A stretch of DNA of 64,000 bases from Thalassolituus sp. UBA674. Lineage in GTDB: Bacteria > Pseudomonadota > Gammaproteobacteria > Pseudomonadales > Oceanobacteraceae. Position numbers and translations under genes: made by a program. Shown piece after piece: positions 8,841 to 18,800 of the stretch. The notes under the pieces were generated by a model. That model saw only the letters and a program-made list of their open reading frames with translations, ran no database searches and was not told the DNA's origin. The stretch's first letter is position 1. Each line of letters opens with the position of its first letter. The DNA is taken from assembly GCA_002298335.1 (NCBI GenBank), contig DBNK01000029.1:1-64000 (forward strand), written 5' to 3'.

Positions 8841-8866
8841 GAATATATGGAAAACCGTATATATGA
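8841..8866. promoter_or_regulatory. Putative ArsR operator
   Basis: Imperfect AT-rich dyad: ATATATGG, four A residues, then CCGTATATAT. It lies 15-40 bases upstream of the arsR start, where ArsR-family repressors normally bind their own promoter. The divergent reductase gene starts about 80 bases away. Position and symmetry are seen; the function is inferred. Confidence 0.45.
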
Positions 8867-8880
8867 TGCCGGGGAATCAG

Positions 8881-9213
8881 ATGGAAACTACGATGACCGC
8901 GCTTGAACTGATGAAACTGCTGGCCGACGACACCCGTCTCACCTCGGTACTGATGATGGCCGCAGGCCCCCGTTGTGTCTGTGATCTGATGACTGCACTG
9001 GACCTCAGCCAGCCTAAGGTCTCCAGACATCTGGCCATCCTGCGCGAAGCCGGACTGGTCGCTACTGAACGTCGCGGTCAGTGGATCTATTACTCCCTGA
9101 GCCCGGATTTACCCCTGTGGGCAAGTGACATTATCCGCGTGGCAGCCAGCGCCCCGGATGTAAAACGTGATCCGCGTCTGAAAGCGGCGGCCGGATGTGA
9201 GGCCGGTTGCTGA
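8881..9213 (+). CDS. arsR: ArsR-family metalloregulator of the arsenic operon
   Basis: Winged-helix repressor of 110 residues, released from DNA by As(III). The recognition region reads CVCDLMTALDLSQPKVSRHLA; the CxC pair at its start is the arsenite-sensing signature of ArsR. The C-terminus has a second pair (GCEAGC). I start at the ATG at 8881; the longer in-frame reading would run through the operator. It heads arsR-arsC-acr3, with 29 bases to arsC. Confidence 0.93.
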   Translation: METTMTALELMKLLADDTRLTSVLMMAAGPRCVCDLMTALDLSQPKVSRHLAILREAGLVATERRGQWIYYSLSPDLPLWASDIIRVAASAPDVKRDPRLKAAAGCEAGC

Positions 9214-9242
9214 AGCGGCCGAAAGCGACATTAAGAGTAAAA

Positions 9243-9725
9243 ATGATGAAACTGCTGTTTATCTGTACCCATAACCGCTGCCGCAGCATTCTTGCTGAAG
9301 CCATCGGCCGTCACGTATTTCCGGCGGACGCCGATATCCGCAGTGCGGGCAGCTCACCGGCAGGTGAGGTTTACCCCGGGACACTGGCGTACCTGAGCCG
9401 TCAGAGCATCCCTCAGGACGGATTAGTCAGCCAGTCCTGGGATGATTTCTCCGGATTTAACCCGGATCTGGTCATTACCGTCTGCGATAACGCTGCGGGA
9501 GAAACCTGCCCGGTGTGGATGGGGCAGACCGGAAAAGTCCACTGGCCATTGCCTGACCCCTCGAAAGAAACCGATGCCACAGTTCAGCAGCAACAATTCG
9601 ACCGTGTCGGCGAGCTGATCCGGGAGCGCCTGACCCTGCTGGCGTTAACTCTGCCAGCGGTTCCTCAGGGAGAGAGCCTGGCCGATATGGCGGATCAGGT
9701 CCTGAATGCGGAGCAGTATGTCTGA
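9243..9725 (+). CDS. arsC: Arsenate reductase, low-molecular-weight phosphatase type
   Basis: Reduces arsenate to arsenite for export. The N-terminus carries the P-loop of low-molecular-weight protein phosphatases, CTHNRCRS (CX5R), followed by the conserved SAGSSPAG. The acid loop LPDPS is present. About 160 residues; the C-terminal 25 or so extend beyond the usual core. Two adjacent ATGs (9243, 9246) are possible starts. The stop overlaps the ATG of the efflux gene (TGATG), so translation is coupled. Confidence 0.92.
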   Translation: MMKLLFICTHNRCRSILAEAIGRHVFPADADIRSAGSSPAGEVYPGTLAYLSRQSIPQDGLVSQSWDDFSGFNPDLVITVCDNAAGETCPVWMGQTGKVHWPLPDPSKETDATVQQQQFDRVGELIRERLTLLALTLPAVPQGESLADMADQVLNAEQYV

Positions 9726-10732
9726 TGGGTATTTTTGAACGCTATTTATCGGTGTGGGTCGCTCTGGCCATGGCTGGGGGTGTGATTGCTGGTCTGCAGT
9801 TACCCGGTGTGTTTGAGTGGGTCGCAGGGCTGGAATACGCCCGGGTGAATCTGCTGATTGCGATACTCATCTGGCTGATGATCTACCCCATGATGATCCA
9901 GATCGATTTCGGTGCTGTTAAAGAGGTCGGCAAACGACCGGCGGGTATTGTGCTGACACTGGTGATTAACTGGCTGATCAAGCCATTTACTATGGCATTG
10001 CTGGGCTGGGCTTTTTTTCACGGTATTTTTGCAGACTGGGTGGACCCGCAGACGGCCACGGAATACATCGCCGGTATGATCTTACTGGGTGTTGCTCCCT
10101 GCACCGCTATGGTGTTCGTCTGGAGTCAGCTGACCAAAGGCAACGCCGCTTATACTCTGGTTCAGGTGTCGGTAAACGATCTGATTATGATTTTTGCCTT
10201 CGCGCCGATTGCTGCCTTCCTGCTGGGGGTGACCGATATTCAGGTACCCTGGGAGACCCTGCTGCTGTCGGTCGTCCTGTATGTCGTACTGCCGCTGCTG
10301 GCCGGTATTATTACCCGCCGTGCGTTAGGGCCTGAACGGGTCGGTCGGGTTGTTTCGGCCGTTAAACCCTGGTCCATCACGGGTCTGTTACTGACCGTGG
10401 TGATTCTCTTTGCCCTGCAGGCACCGTCGATTGTACGTCAGCCTCTGGACATGCTGCTGATTGCCATTCCCCTGATGATTCAGACGTATGGCATTTTCGC
10501 CCTGGCGTATTTTCTTGCCTGGAAGATGAAGCTGCGTCATGACATCGCCTCCCCGGCGTGCATGATCGGCACCAGTAATTTCTTTGAGCTGGCGGTAGCC
10601 GTGGCAATTTCCCTGTTCGGGCTGCAGTCCGGTGCGGCATTGGCTACGGTCGTGGGCGTGCTCGTTGAGGTACCCGTGATGTTGTCACTTGTTGCATTTG
10701 CCAACCGTACCCGGCACTGGTTCACGGACTGA
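9725..10732 (+). CDS. acr3: ACR3-family arsenite efflux transporter
   Basis: Inner-membrane arsenite exporter of 335 residues with about ten helices. The motif GVAPCTAMVFVWSQLTKG (helix 4) contains the conserved cysteine essential for arsenite transport in ACR3 proteins. It is the final gene of arsR-arsC-acr3. It is often labelled arsB, but it belongs to the ACR3 rather than the ArsB family. Confidence 0.95.
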   Translation: MGIFERYLSVWVALAMAGGVIAGLQLPGVFEWVAGLEYARVNLLIAILIWLMIYPMMIQIDFGAVKEVGKRPAGIVLTLVINWLIKPFTMALLGWAFFHGIFADWVDPQTATEYIAGMILLGVAPCTAMVFVWSQLTKGNAAYTLVQVSVNDLIMIFAFAPIAAFLLGVTDIQVPWETLLLSVVLYVVLPLLAGIITRRALGPERVGRVVSAVKPWSITGLLLTVVILFALQAPSIVRQPLDMLLIAIPLMIQTYGIFALAYFLAWKMKLRHDIASPACMIGTSNFFELAVAVAISLFGLQSGAALATVVGVLVEVPVMLSLVAFANRTRHWFTD

Positions 10733-10772
10733 CTGCTCTTTTCCTGCCTTTTCTGCACAGCCGGTTTTAAAG

Positions 10773-10786
10773 TTGATGCAGATCAA
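10773..10786. promoter_or_regulatory. FNR/Anr box (perfect consensus)
   Basis: TTGATGCAGATCAA matches the FNR/Anr consensus TTGAT-N4-ATCAA in all ten defined positions. A -10-like TAGTAT lies at 10809-10814; a start site about seven bases later would put the box centre at -41.5, the classical class II activation position. It precedes the 52-residue membrane protein gene, and the fnr/anr gene itself is nearby. Confidence 0.88.
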
Positions 10787-10853
10787 TTCTGTCCACCCCC
10801 CGCGTTGCTAGTATGAAATCAAAGAGGTCACAGACAGCAACGCGAGGTGTGAA

Positions 10854-11012
10854 ATGGACGCTCTGACAATCGAACTCTATCTTTCTATTTTTGTGATCGT
10901 GGCGACTGTGGTCATCATGGCTTACATCTACCGCCTTTTTTATAAAAAAATTATGGAAGCACCTGATCCGGAAGAAACTCAGAAAACTCCGGAAGCCAAG
11001 GCGCACCATTAA
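10854..11012 (+). CDS. Small single-pass membrane protein, 52 residues, Anr-controlled
   Basis: Unrecognised short protein. An N-terminal acidic segment is followed by one strong membrane helix (about residues 7-30), a basic stop-transfer patch (FYKKI) and a hydrophilic tail rich in Glu, Pro and Lys that ends AHH. GCGAGG lies 8 bases before the ATG at 10854. The perfect FNR box and -10 upstream argue for expression at low oxygen. Size and topology recall small subunits of respiratory complexes such as CcoM/CcoQ, but I see no sequence match that proves this. hemN and fnr/anr follow. Confidence 0.72.
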   Translation: MDALTIELYLSIFVIVATVVIMAYIYRLFYKKIMEAPDPEETQKTPEAKAHH

Positions 11013-11016
11013 CGAA

Positions 11017-11056
11017 TTATCCGGCGGTTCAGAGTGGTTGCTGAATCGTCGGATAA
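11017..11056. other. 16-bp inverted repeat after the small membrane protein gene
   Basis: Arms 11017-11032 and 11041-11056 pair over 16 bp, with two G-U wobbles on the transcript, around an 8-base loop. No T-run follows, so it is not a standard terminator. It could be a factor-dependent terminator, an mRNA-stabilising 3' hairpin or a processing site between the small gene and hemN. Confidence 0.6.
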
Positions 11057-11158
11057 CCTAGTTTCAGACTTTGAATTTCAGTGTCAGACAGGGTTTTTCT
11101 GTACGAATGGCCAGTCCTTTTTTATCAGAAGCCTTCATAAATAATAACGGATATCATC

Positions 11159-12571
11159 ATGAATATTTCTGAAATTCTGCCGCTGATTCAGCATTATCCT
11201 CAGAGTGGTCCGCGCTATACGTCTTATCCGACGGCGAATCATTTCAGCCCGTCTTTTACGGCACAGGATTACGAACGTATCGCGCTGGAAAGTAATCAGC
11301 AGCCTTTACCCCGTCCGTTATCATTGTATATCCATGTGCCTTTCTGCCGTGCACTCTGTTATTACTGCGGTTGTAATAAAATCGTTACCCGCAGCCAGGA
11401 TACGGTGAATAATTACCTGGATTATCTGTACCGTGAAATTGCCATGCACGGTCGCCTCTATGCCAGCGACCGGTTCGTGGAGCAGGTACATATTGGCGGT
11501 GGTACGCCAACCTACCTGGCTCCGGAACTGCTCGAAGAATTAATGGATATGGTGGCGCAGGCGTTCCATTTTGCACCGCCATCCAAAGTGCAGATGAGCA
11601 TAGAAGTTGACCCTCGCACGGTCACGCCTGAGCAGGCGGCGCAACTCGTCGGTATTGGCTTTAACCGCATCAGTCTCGGCGTGCAGGATCTGAATCCCGT
11701 GGTGCAGAAAGCGGTCAACCGTGAGCAGACGGCCGAACAGATTGAAGGCATTGTAGAGGCTGTCCGTAAAGCGGGCGTCAATACCGTATCTTTTGATCTT
11801 ATGTACGGACTGCCCCATCAGACGGTTGATACGTTCGCCGAAACCCTCGAAGAAGTCATCCGTCTGAAGCCGGACAGTATTTCTCTGTACAACTACGCAC
11901 ACATGCCGGACAGAGTGCCGTCACAACGCCTGATTTCTGCGGACACCCTGCCGGAAAGTGATGTGAAGCTGGAGATCTTCTCTCTGGCACACCGTGAACT
12001 GAGTAAAGCAGGCTACCTCTACCTCGGAATGGACCACTTTGTCCTGCCGGGTGAGCCACTGGCGCAGGCTTATGCCGATGGTTCCATCCAGCGGAATTTC
12101 CAGGGATATTCTACCCATGGAGACTGCGACATTATTGGTATGGGAGTGAGCGCCATCAGCCGGGTGGATGGTTGTTTCGCGCAGAACAGCAGTGACATTC
12201 AGGATTACCGGACCCTGGTCGATAAAGGGCTGCTTCCGGTGAACCGTGGCTACGAGCTGAACAGCGATGACATGCTGCGGTCAGAGGTAATCCAGAGCAT
12301 CATGTGCCAGGGCGAAGTGAACCTGCGCGACATTGCGGCTCACTATGGTCTTATCTGGGAACAGGTTTTTTACTCAGAATACGACCGCTTACGTCCTTTT
12401 GTGAATGATGGACTGGTGGAGCTGACTGCCGATGGCTTCCGGGTGACGGCGAATGGCCGTTATTTCCTGCGACCTATCGCCATGATCTTTGATGCCTGGT
12501 TACAGGCTCCGGCAATCTCGGAAATGGGATTGCCTAAACAGGCGACAGCTGGGTATAGTAAGGTTTTCTGA
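11159..12571 (+). CDS. hemN: Oxygen-independent coproporphyrinogen III oxidase (radical SAM)
   Basis: Converts coproporphyrinogen III to protoporphyrinogen IX without oxygen in haem synthesis. The radical-SAM cluster motif is CRALCYYCGC near residue 62, after the HemN-type start GPRYTSYPTA. GGGTPTYL (SAM contact) and SIEVDPRTV follow. Length 470 is typical of HemN rather than the shorter HemW. It sits directly upstream of the fnr/anr gene, an association also seen in pseudomonads, and fits low-oxygen haem supply for the cbb3 oxidase encoded later in the window. Confidence 0.96.
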   Translation: MNISEILPLIQHYPQSGPRYTSYPTANHFSPSFTAQDYERIALESNQQPLPRPLSLYIHVPFCRALCYYCGCNKIVTRSQDTVNNYLDYLYREIAMHGRLYASDRFVEQVHIGGGTPTYLAPELLEELMDMVAQAFHFAPPSKVQMSIEVDPRTVTPEQAAQLVGIGFNRISLGVQDLNPVVQKAVNREQTAEQIEGIVEAVRKAGVNTVSFDLMYGLPHQTVDTFAETLEEVIRLKPDSISLYNYAHMPDRVPSQRLISADTLPESDVKLEIFSLAHRELSKAGYLYLGMDHFVLPGEPLAQAYADGSIQRNFQGYSTHGDCDIIGMGVSAISRVDGCFAQNSSDIQDYRTLVDKGLLPVNRGYELNSDDMLRSEVIQSIMCQGEVNLRDIAAHYGLIWEQVFYSEYDRLRPFVNDGLVELTADGFRVTANGRYFLRPIAMIFDAWLQAPAISEMGLPKQATAGYSKVF

Positions 12572-12593
12572 AATAACGTTTACTGGAACGCGT

Positions 12594-13328
12594 TTGAAGT
12601 CTTCCGTTTCTCCCTCGTCGCTGCGCTGCAGCCAATGTTCGCTGGGCAAGCTGTGTTTACCGGTCGGTCTTGATCCGGGCGATATGCATCGCCTGGAGGA
12701 AATCATCGAGTCTTCAAAGTCCTATAAACAGTCGGAGTCGGTTTACCGGGCTGGGGATGAATTCCGCAAGATTTATGCGGTGAAGTCCGGACTGTTTGAG
12801 ACCGTCGCGACCGATGCCAACGGTAATGAACACATCATCGGCTTTCACCTGCCCGGTGAACTCTTCGGTCTGGATGCCATTTACTCCGGTCGTTACATTT
12901 CCACGCCTGTTGCGGTCACGTCCTCCGTTGCCTGCAGCATTGAGTACAGTGAACTCAGCGATCTGGCAACGAAACTGCCATCCCTGCAGAATCAGCTGAT
13001 GTGTCTGATGAGCAAAGAAGTTCACAGTTCGCACAGCGGCGTGGGTGAGTACACGGCGGAACAGAAAATTGCCGGATTCATTCTGAGCCTGTCCATGCGT
13101 TATCAGCAACGCGGCTATTCCGCCACGCGCTTCCAGCTGCTGATGCCGCGCAAGGATATCGCCAGTTATCTGTCCATGGCGCCGGAGACGGTCAGCCGCA
13201 TGTTCCGTCGTCTGGTGAGCGATGGCATCCTCGAGATCCATCAGACCGAGGTGAACATCAAAGACATGGATCACCTCAAAGCCGTCACCGGCCATATTCC
13301 GGCCGACCGCGTCTTCTTCTCTTCCTGA
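12594..13328 (+). CDS. anr: FNR/Anr-type oxygen-sensing transcriptional regulator
   Basis: CRP/FNR-family activator controlled by an oxygen-labile 4Fe-4S cluster. The N-terminal cysteines CSQCSLGKLC (CX2CX5C) and the later cysteine in SVACSIEY form the ligand set. A cyclic-nucleotide-like barrel follows, then the helix-turn-helix APETVSRMFRRL whose E..SR residues read TTGAT half-sites. I start at the TTG at 12594 (GGAACG upstream), giving 244 residues as in FNR; an ATG at 12489 lies inside hemN and would add 35 atypical residues. Its recognition site is present at 10773. Confidence 0.94.
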   Translation: MKSSVSPSSLRCSQCSLGKLCLPVGLDPGDMHRLEEIIESSKSYKQSESVYRAGDEFRKIYAVKSGLFETVATDANGNEHIIGFHLPGELFGLDAIYSGRYISTPVAVTSSVACSIEYSELSDLATKLPSLQNQLMCLMSKEVHSSHSGVGEYTAEQKIAGFILSLSMRYQQRGYSATRFQLLMPRKDIASYLSMAPETVSRMFRRLVSDGILEIHQTEVNIKDMDHLKAVTGHIPADRVFFSS

Positions 13329-13568
13329 TCCGCAACGCGGATCTGGCCCGTCAGGCCGTTCGCAGAAGCACTGTGAACGGTCCAGACTCTTTCTGTTTCT
13401 GATTTTCCGTCCCGATCAGCGCATTGTTTGCTGCTTTGCCCGGATTAAACAGTTCCATTAATAAAAACTATAAAACTGATTTTTATAATCAAATTTTAAT
13501 ATTGATCTCAGATCGTAATATGGACTCAGAAGTACCGACACTCTCTGATGAAGCTGAGGAGCCTCACT
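13329..13568. other. Intergenic region upstream of katG
   Basis: About 240 bases without a gene. A 7-bp hairpin (GATCCGC / GCGGATC, 13327-13343) overlaps the fnr/anr stop and a second imperfect hairpin follows near 13365. The segment 13456-13520 is strikingly AT-rich compared with its surroundings and probably holds the katG promoter. I could not identify a definite OxyR or Fur site. Confidence 0.5.
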
Positions 13569-15755
13569 ATGGATAACACGCAAGCACCAGCCGGAAAATG
13601 CCCCTTCATGCACGGCAGTAACACCGCCTCCGGTAAGTCTGTCATGGACTGGTGGCCGAATGCCCTGAACCTCGACATCCTGCATCAGCACGACCGTAAA
13701 ACCGACCCGCTGGGGGAGGACTTTGATTACGCCGAGGAATTCAGCAAGCTGGATGTTGATGCTCTGAAGCAGGACCTGCGCGATCTTATGACCAGCAGTC
13801 AGGACTGGTGGCCGGCTGACTGGGGCAGTTATGTCGGTATGTTTGCCCGGGTCGCCTGGCACACGGCAGGCTCGTACCGTCTGGCCGATGGCCGTGGCGG
13901 CGGTGGCACTGGCAACCAGCGTTTCGCACCACTGAATTCCTGGCCGGACAACGTCAACACGGATAAAGGCCGCCGCTTACTGTGGCCGATCAAGAAAAAG
14001 TACGGCAACAGAATCTCCTGGGCCGATCTGATTCTGCTGTCCGGCACCATTGCCTATGAAGTTGCGGGTCTCAAGACCTTTGGCTTCGGCTTTGGCCGTA
14101 AAGACATCTGGCATCCGGAGAAAGACGTGTACTGGGGCGCCGAAAAAGAATGGCTGGCCCCGAGCGATGGCCGCTACGGTGACGTGGATCATCCGGAAAC
14201 CATGGAAAACCCCCTCGCCGCTGTGCAGATGGGCCTGATCTACGTGAACCCGGAAGGGGTGAATGGCAAGCCGGACCCGCAGAAAACGGCGGATCAGGTG
14301 CGTGAGACCTTTGCCCGAATGGCGATGGATGATGAAGAAACCGTGGCTCTGACAGCCGGTGGTCACACCATAGGCAAGGCACATGGGAACGGTAAGGCAG
14401 AGAACCTGAGCCCGGACCCGGAAGCCTCTGATGTTGAATATCAGGGCATGGGCTGGTTCAACACCCAGGGCCGTGGTATTGGCCGAGATACCGTGGTCAG
14501 TGGTATTGAAGGAGCCTGGACCACCAACCCGACCCAATGGGATATGGGTTACTTCGACATGCTGTTCGGTCACGAGTGGGAGCTGGCCAAAAGTCCGGCC
14601 GGTGCCTGGCAGTGGCAGCCTGTTGCGATCTCAGACAGCGACAAGCCAGCCGATGTTGAAGACGCATCGATCCGCACCATCCCCATCATGACGGATGCGG
14701 ACATGGCGATGAAGGTAGATCCGGCCTACAACGCCATCTGCCAGAAATTCATGCAGGATCCGGATTACTTCAGTGAGTGCTTTGCCCGTGCCTGGTTCAA
14801 GCTGACGCACCGTGATCTGGGGCCAAAGAGCCGTTACTGGGGCCCGGATGTGCCGGCAGAAGACCTGATCTGGCAGGACCCGGTTCCGGCGGCAGACTAT
14901 GTACCGACGGAAACAGAAATAGCGCAGCTGAAGAAAACCATTCTGGCTTCCGGCCTGAGTGTGGCTGAGCTGGTGGCGACGGCCTGGGACAGTGCCCGTA
15001 CCTTCCGTGGTTCTGATTACCGTGGAGGGGCCAACGGTGCCCGTATCCGCCTCGCACCTCAGAAAGACTGGCAGGGTAATGAGCCGCAGCGCCTGCAGAA
15101 AGTGCTCAGTGCACTTGAAGCTATTCAGGCTGACTTTGGCAAGCCGGTGAGCATGGCGGATCTGATTGTGCTGGCGGGCTCAGCGGCGGTGGAGAAAGCG
15201 GCTCATGATGCCGGTGTTGATATCGACGTGCCGTTCGCTCCGGGTCGTGGCGATGCCACTGATGCACAGACCGATGCGGCCTCGTTTGATGTGCTGGAGC
15301 CGCTGCACGATGGCTTCCGTAACTGGCTGAAAGCAGATTATGTTGTCTCAGCGGAAGAAATGCTGCTCGATCGTGCTCAGCTGATGGGACTGACTGCGCC
15401 TGAAATGACGGTGCTGATCGGTGGTATGCGCGTGCTGGGTACCAACTATGGTGGCGCTGCTGAGGGGGTGTTTACCGATAAGCCGGAAACCCTGACCAAC
15501 GACTTTTTCGTCAATCTGACGGACATGGCGTACAGCTGGAAGCCGGCGGGGAAGAACCTGTATCAGATCATCGACCGTAAGGATGGCTCAGTGAAATGGA
15601 CGGCTACCCGCGTGGATCTGGTGTTCGGTTCCAACTCCATACTGCGCTCGTACGCTGAGGTCTATGCTCAGGACGACAACCATGTGAAGTTTGTCAGAGA
15701 CTTCGTGAAAGCCTGGGTGAAGGTGATGAACGCGGACCGGTTTGATCTGGCCTGA
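13569..15755 (+). CDS. katG: Catalase-peroxidase
   Basis: Bifunctional haem enzyme that removes hydrogen peroxide. The distal motif RVAWHTAGSYR holds the catalytic Arg, Trp and His; YVNPEG and ARMAMDDEE carry the Tyr and Met that cross-link with that Trp; the proximal haem ligand lies in GGHTIGKAHG. The second, non-haem repeat domain is complete. 728 residues is the normal length. The start at the ATG at 13569 follows a good GAGGAG site. There is no signal peptide, so it is cytoplasmic. It ends at a bidirectional terminator shared with putA. Confidence 0.98.
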   Translation: MDNTQAPAGKCPFMHGSNTASGKSVMDWWPNALNLDILHQHDRKTDPLGEDFDYAEEFSKLDVDALKQDLRDLMTSSQDWWPADWGSYVGMFARVAWHTAGSYRLADGRGGGGTGNQRFAPLNSWPDNVNTDKGRRLLWPIKKKYGNRISWADLILLSGTIAYEVAGLKTFGFGFGRKDIWHPEKDVYWGAEKEWLAPSDGRYGDVDHPETMENPLAAVQMGLIYVNPEGVNGKPDPQKTADQVRETFARMAMDDEETVALTAGGHTIGKAHGNGKAENLSPDPEASDVEYQGMGWFNTQGRGIGRDTVVSGIEGAWTTNPTQWDMGYFDMLFGHEWELAKSPAGAWQWQPVAISDSDKPADVEDASIRTIPIMTDADMAMKVDPAYNAICQKFMQDPDYFSECFARAWFKLTHRDLGPKSRYWGPDVPAEDLIWQDPVPAADYVPTETEIAQLKKTILASGLSVAELVATAWDSARTFRGSDYRGGANGARIRLAPQKDWQGNEPQRLQKVLSALEAIQADFGKPVSMADLIVLAGSAAVEKAAHDAGVDIDVPFAPGRGDATDAQTDAASFDVLEPLHDGFRNWLKADYVVSAEEMLLDRAQLMGLTAPEMTVLIGGMRVLGTNYGGAAEGVFTDKPETLTNDFFVNLTDMAYSWKPAGKNLYQIIDRKDGSVKWTATRVDLVFGSNSILRSYAEVYAQDDNHVKFVRDFVKAWVKVMNADRFDLA

Positions 15756-15777
15756 GAGACCTCATCAGTCTGAAACG

Positions 15778-15801
15778 AAAGCCCCCGGAAGGGGGCTTTT
15801 T
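15778..15801. terminator. Bidirectional terminator between katG and putA
   Basis: Stem AAAGCCCCC / GGGGGCTTT with loop GGAA, followed by T residues on the plus strand and a short T stretch on the minus strand. It separates the converging katG and putA genes. Confidence 0.92.
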
Positions 15802-15824
15802 ATTGGGCGCAATTCAGGGTCAGA

Positions 15825-18800
15825 TCAGTCGTCAGACCTGCCGCGCAGCAGCTCGACATTCCCTCCGGCAGCGGCGGTATTGACCGTCAGGGTACGTTCG
15901 ACCGCGAAACGTGGCACATAATTCGGACCACCGGCTTTCGGCCCGGTACCAGAGCGCCCCATGCCGCCGAACGGCTGCACACCGACCACAGCACCGATCT
16001 GATCACGGTTCACATACACATTCCCCACCCGGGCACGCTGGCAGATGCGGTCAATGGTCTGTGGGTTACGGCTGTGAATGCTCAGCGTCAGACCAAAGCC
16101 GGTGCTGTTGATGTCATCCACCAGTTTATCCAGCTGTGACGCCTTGTAGCGCACGATGTGCAGTACCGGGCCGAAGTGTTCGTCTTTCAGGTCGTTGATG
16201 CTGCCGATGACGAAGGCCATCGGCGTGATGAAGGTGCCTTCTTCCGGCGCTGTCGGTGCTTTGGCGGCCAGCTTGGCATGGGTCTGCAGCCAGCGCTTGT
16301 GTGATTTCAGCTGGTGTTGGGCGCGGGTGGAAATCACCGGGCCAATGTCAGTGGTGAAGTCAGTAGGGTCGCCAACAATCAATTCTTTCATAGCGCCCTG
16401 CAGCAGGCTGATGACCGTATCCGCAATGTCTTCCTGCACACACAATACCCGCAGGGCAGAGCAGCGTTGTCCTGCGCTGGTAAAGGCTGAGCGCATGACA
16501 TCTTTAACGATCTGTTCAGGCAGGGCTGAGGAGTCGGCAATCAGGGCGTTCTGGCCGCCGGTTTCGGCGATCAGGCAGGGCAGGGGGCCGGAGCGTTGGG
16601 CCAGTACCCGGGCGATATTACGGGCGGTGATATCAGAGCCGGTGAAGGCCACACCGGCGATGCGCGGATCGCTGAGAAAGGCTTCGCCGAGCTGTTTACC
16701 GTTGCCGGGTACCAGCTGCAGGAGTTCACGCGGTAGTCCGGCTTCATAGAAGAGTGAGACGGCCCGTGCAGCAATCAGCGAGGTAGACTCCGCGGGTTTA
16801 GCGATCACTGCATTACCGGCCGCCAGTGCCGCTGTGATCTGGCCTATGAATATCGCGAGCGGGAAATTCCATGGGCTGATGCAGAACCACACGCCACGGC
16901 CTTCGTAAAACAGCTGGTTGCGTTCACCGGTCGGACCAGGCAGATCAATCGGATGGGCAAATCCGGCGCCGAGGCAGTTGGCGTAATAGCGGCAGAAATC
17001 CACGGCTTCACGGATTTCATCCAGGCTGTCCTGCCAGGTTTTTCCGGCTTCCAGCAGGCACAGGGCCATCAGCTCCGGGCGATGTTTCTCCAGCAGGTCG
17101 GCGAGGGTGAGCAGCCACTGACGACGCAGGTCAACGCTTTCCTGACGGGGTTTCAGACGCCAGCGTTCAAACCCGGAGATTGCCGCATTGGTGACGGTCT
17201 CGGCATCATCGGGGTTGAACCACTGTACCGTGCCAACCTCGCGGTTGACGCTCCACGGGGCTGAGATGCTGTGCTGAGGGGGCAGGGTCAGGAAATGGCT
17301 GATTGCCAGCATAGGGCCGGCAAACCATTGGTGTTTAAACCAGCGCGTGACCTCGGCCTGCAGGGCATCACGCTCCTGCGGAATACTGAGATTCACACCG
17401 GCAGAATTACGGCGCTCTGCGAACAGGTTCTGTGGCAGCGGCGTTAACGGATTCATGCTGAAATCATGCTGCTGGGCCAGTGCAACCGGCGATGCAGTCA
17501 GGGCTTCCGGGCTGACATTGTCATCCCAGAGGTGATGAACAAAGGAGGTATTCGCACCATTTTCCAGCAGGCGCCGCACCAGATACGGCAGTAGTTCTTT
17601 GTGGCGTCCAACCGGTGCGTATACCCGCAGCCGGTCGTTGCGCTGTTGCTGCCAGTGGCGGTAAAGGGATTCCCCCATGCCGTGCAGGCGCTGGAACTCA
17701 TAGTCTGTGTCGTTACCACAGGCGTCGGCCAGAGCGGCGACAGCACTGATGGTCTGGGCATTGTGCGTGGCAAACTGTGGCAGTATCCCTGTGGCTCTGA
17801 GCATAAAGCCTGCGCACATCATGTAGGCGATGTCGGTGTGGCATTTGCGCGTGTACACCGGGTAACTGCTCTGGCCACGCTGTTGTGCCATTTTGATTTC
17901 TGTATCCCAGTAGGCGCCTTTGACCAGACGTACCGGAATGGCTGTGCCGGTATCGGCGGCGAGCCGGTTAAGCCAGCCGAGCACGGGCAGCGCCCGCTTA
18001 CCGTAAGCCTGCACGGCAAGACCAAAACCACCCCAGCCCAGAGCTTGCTGCTCCAGTACCTGTTGAAACAGCGCCAGCGACAGCTCAAGACGGTCGGCCT
18101 CTTCGGCATCCACGGTAAGGGGAATGTTCAGCTCACGGGCACGTTTTACCAGCTGGCCGAGACGTTCGCCCAGTACCTCAAGCACCTCTGCACGGCGGCT
18201 TTCTTCGTAGCGCGGGTGCAGGGCTGACAGCTTGACCGACAATGACGCCGGATACTGTGTTCTCTGTGCGGATGAAATGGCCTCCAGCGCCTGCTGGTAA
18301 GCGTCCAGGTAATGCAGCGCATCTTCTGTCGTCAGTGCTGCTTCGCCGAGCATATCGAATGAGTGGGTGAGTGTGGCGGATGCCTGCCCCTGCCCGGAGC
18401 GTACGGCTTCGCCGATGGTCTGGCCCAGAACAAACTGGTTGCCCATGATGGTCATGGCCTTATCCAGCGCCTTACGGATGACCGGCTGACCCGGACCGGA
18501 CAACAGTCGTGCCAGACGGCTGCTCATGCGCGATAGCTTGCCGCTGGCGTTGAGCCCGCGGGTGGCCAGATTGACCCAGCGGGACTCACTGTGATTGAGG
18601 TGTTTTTCCCAGTCGGCCTGGCTCATTTCTGCCCGGATAAAGGCATCACGGGTGGCCTTGTCGGGGATGCGCAGCAGGGCCTCGGCCATGATCATCAGAA
18701 TCAGGCCTTCCTCGTTATCCAGACTGTATTCGCGCATGAAGTCATCGAACACAGTCAGTTCGTGATCCTGCCGCAGGCCGGCCACCAGAGTGGCCGCTTC

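Noticed and set aside
13456..13520. AT-rich stretch before katG as an OxyR or Fur site
   Set aside because: No alignment to the ATAG-N7-CTAT pattern or to a Fur box was convincing; it is kept only as a probable promoter region.
13977..14573. Open frame antisense to katG
   Set aside because: katG is certain on the plus strand; the antisense frame shows no recognisable protein pattern.
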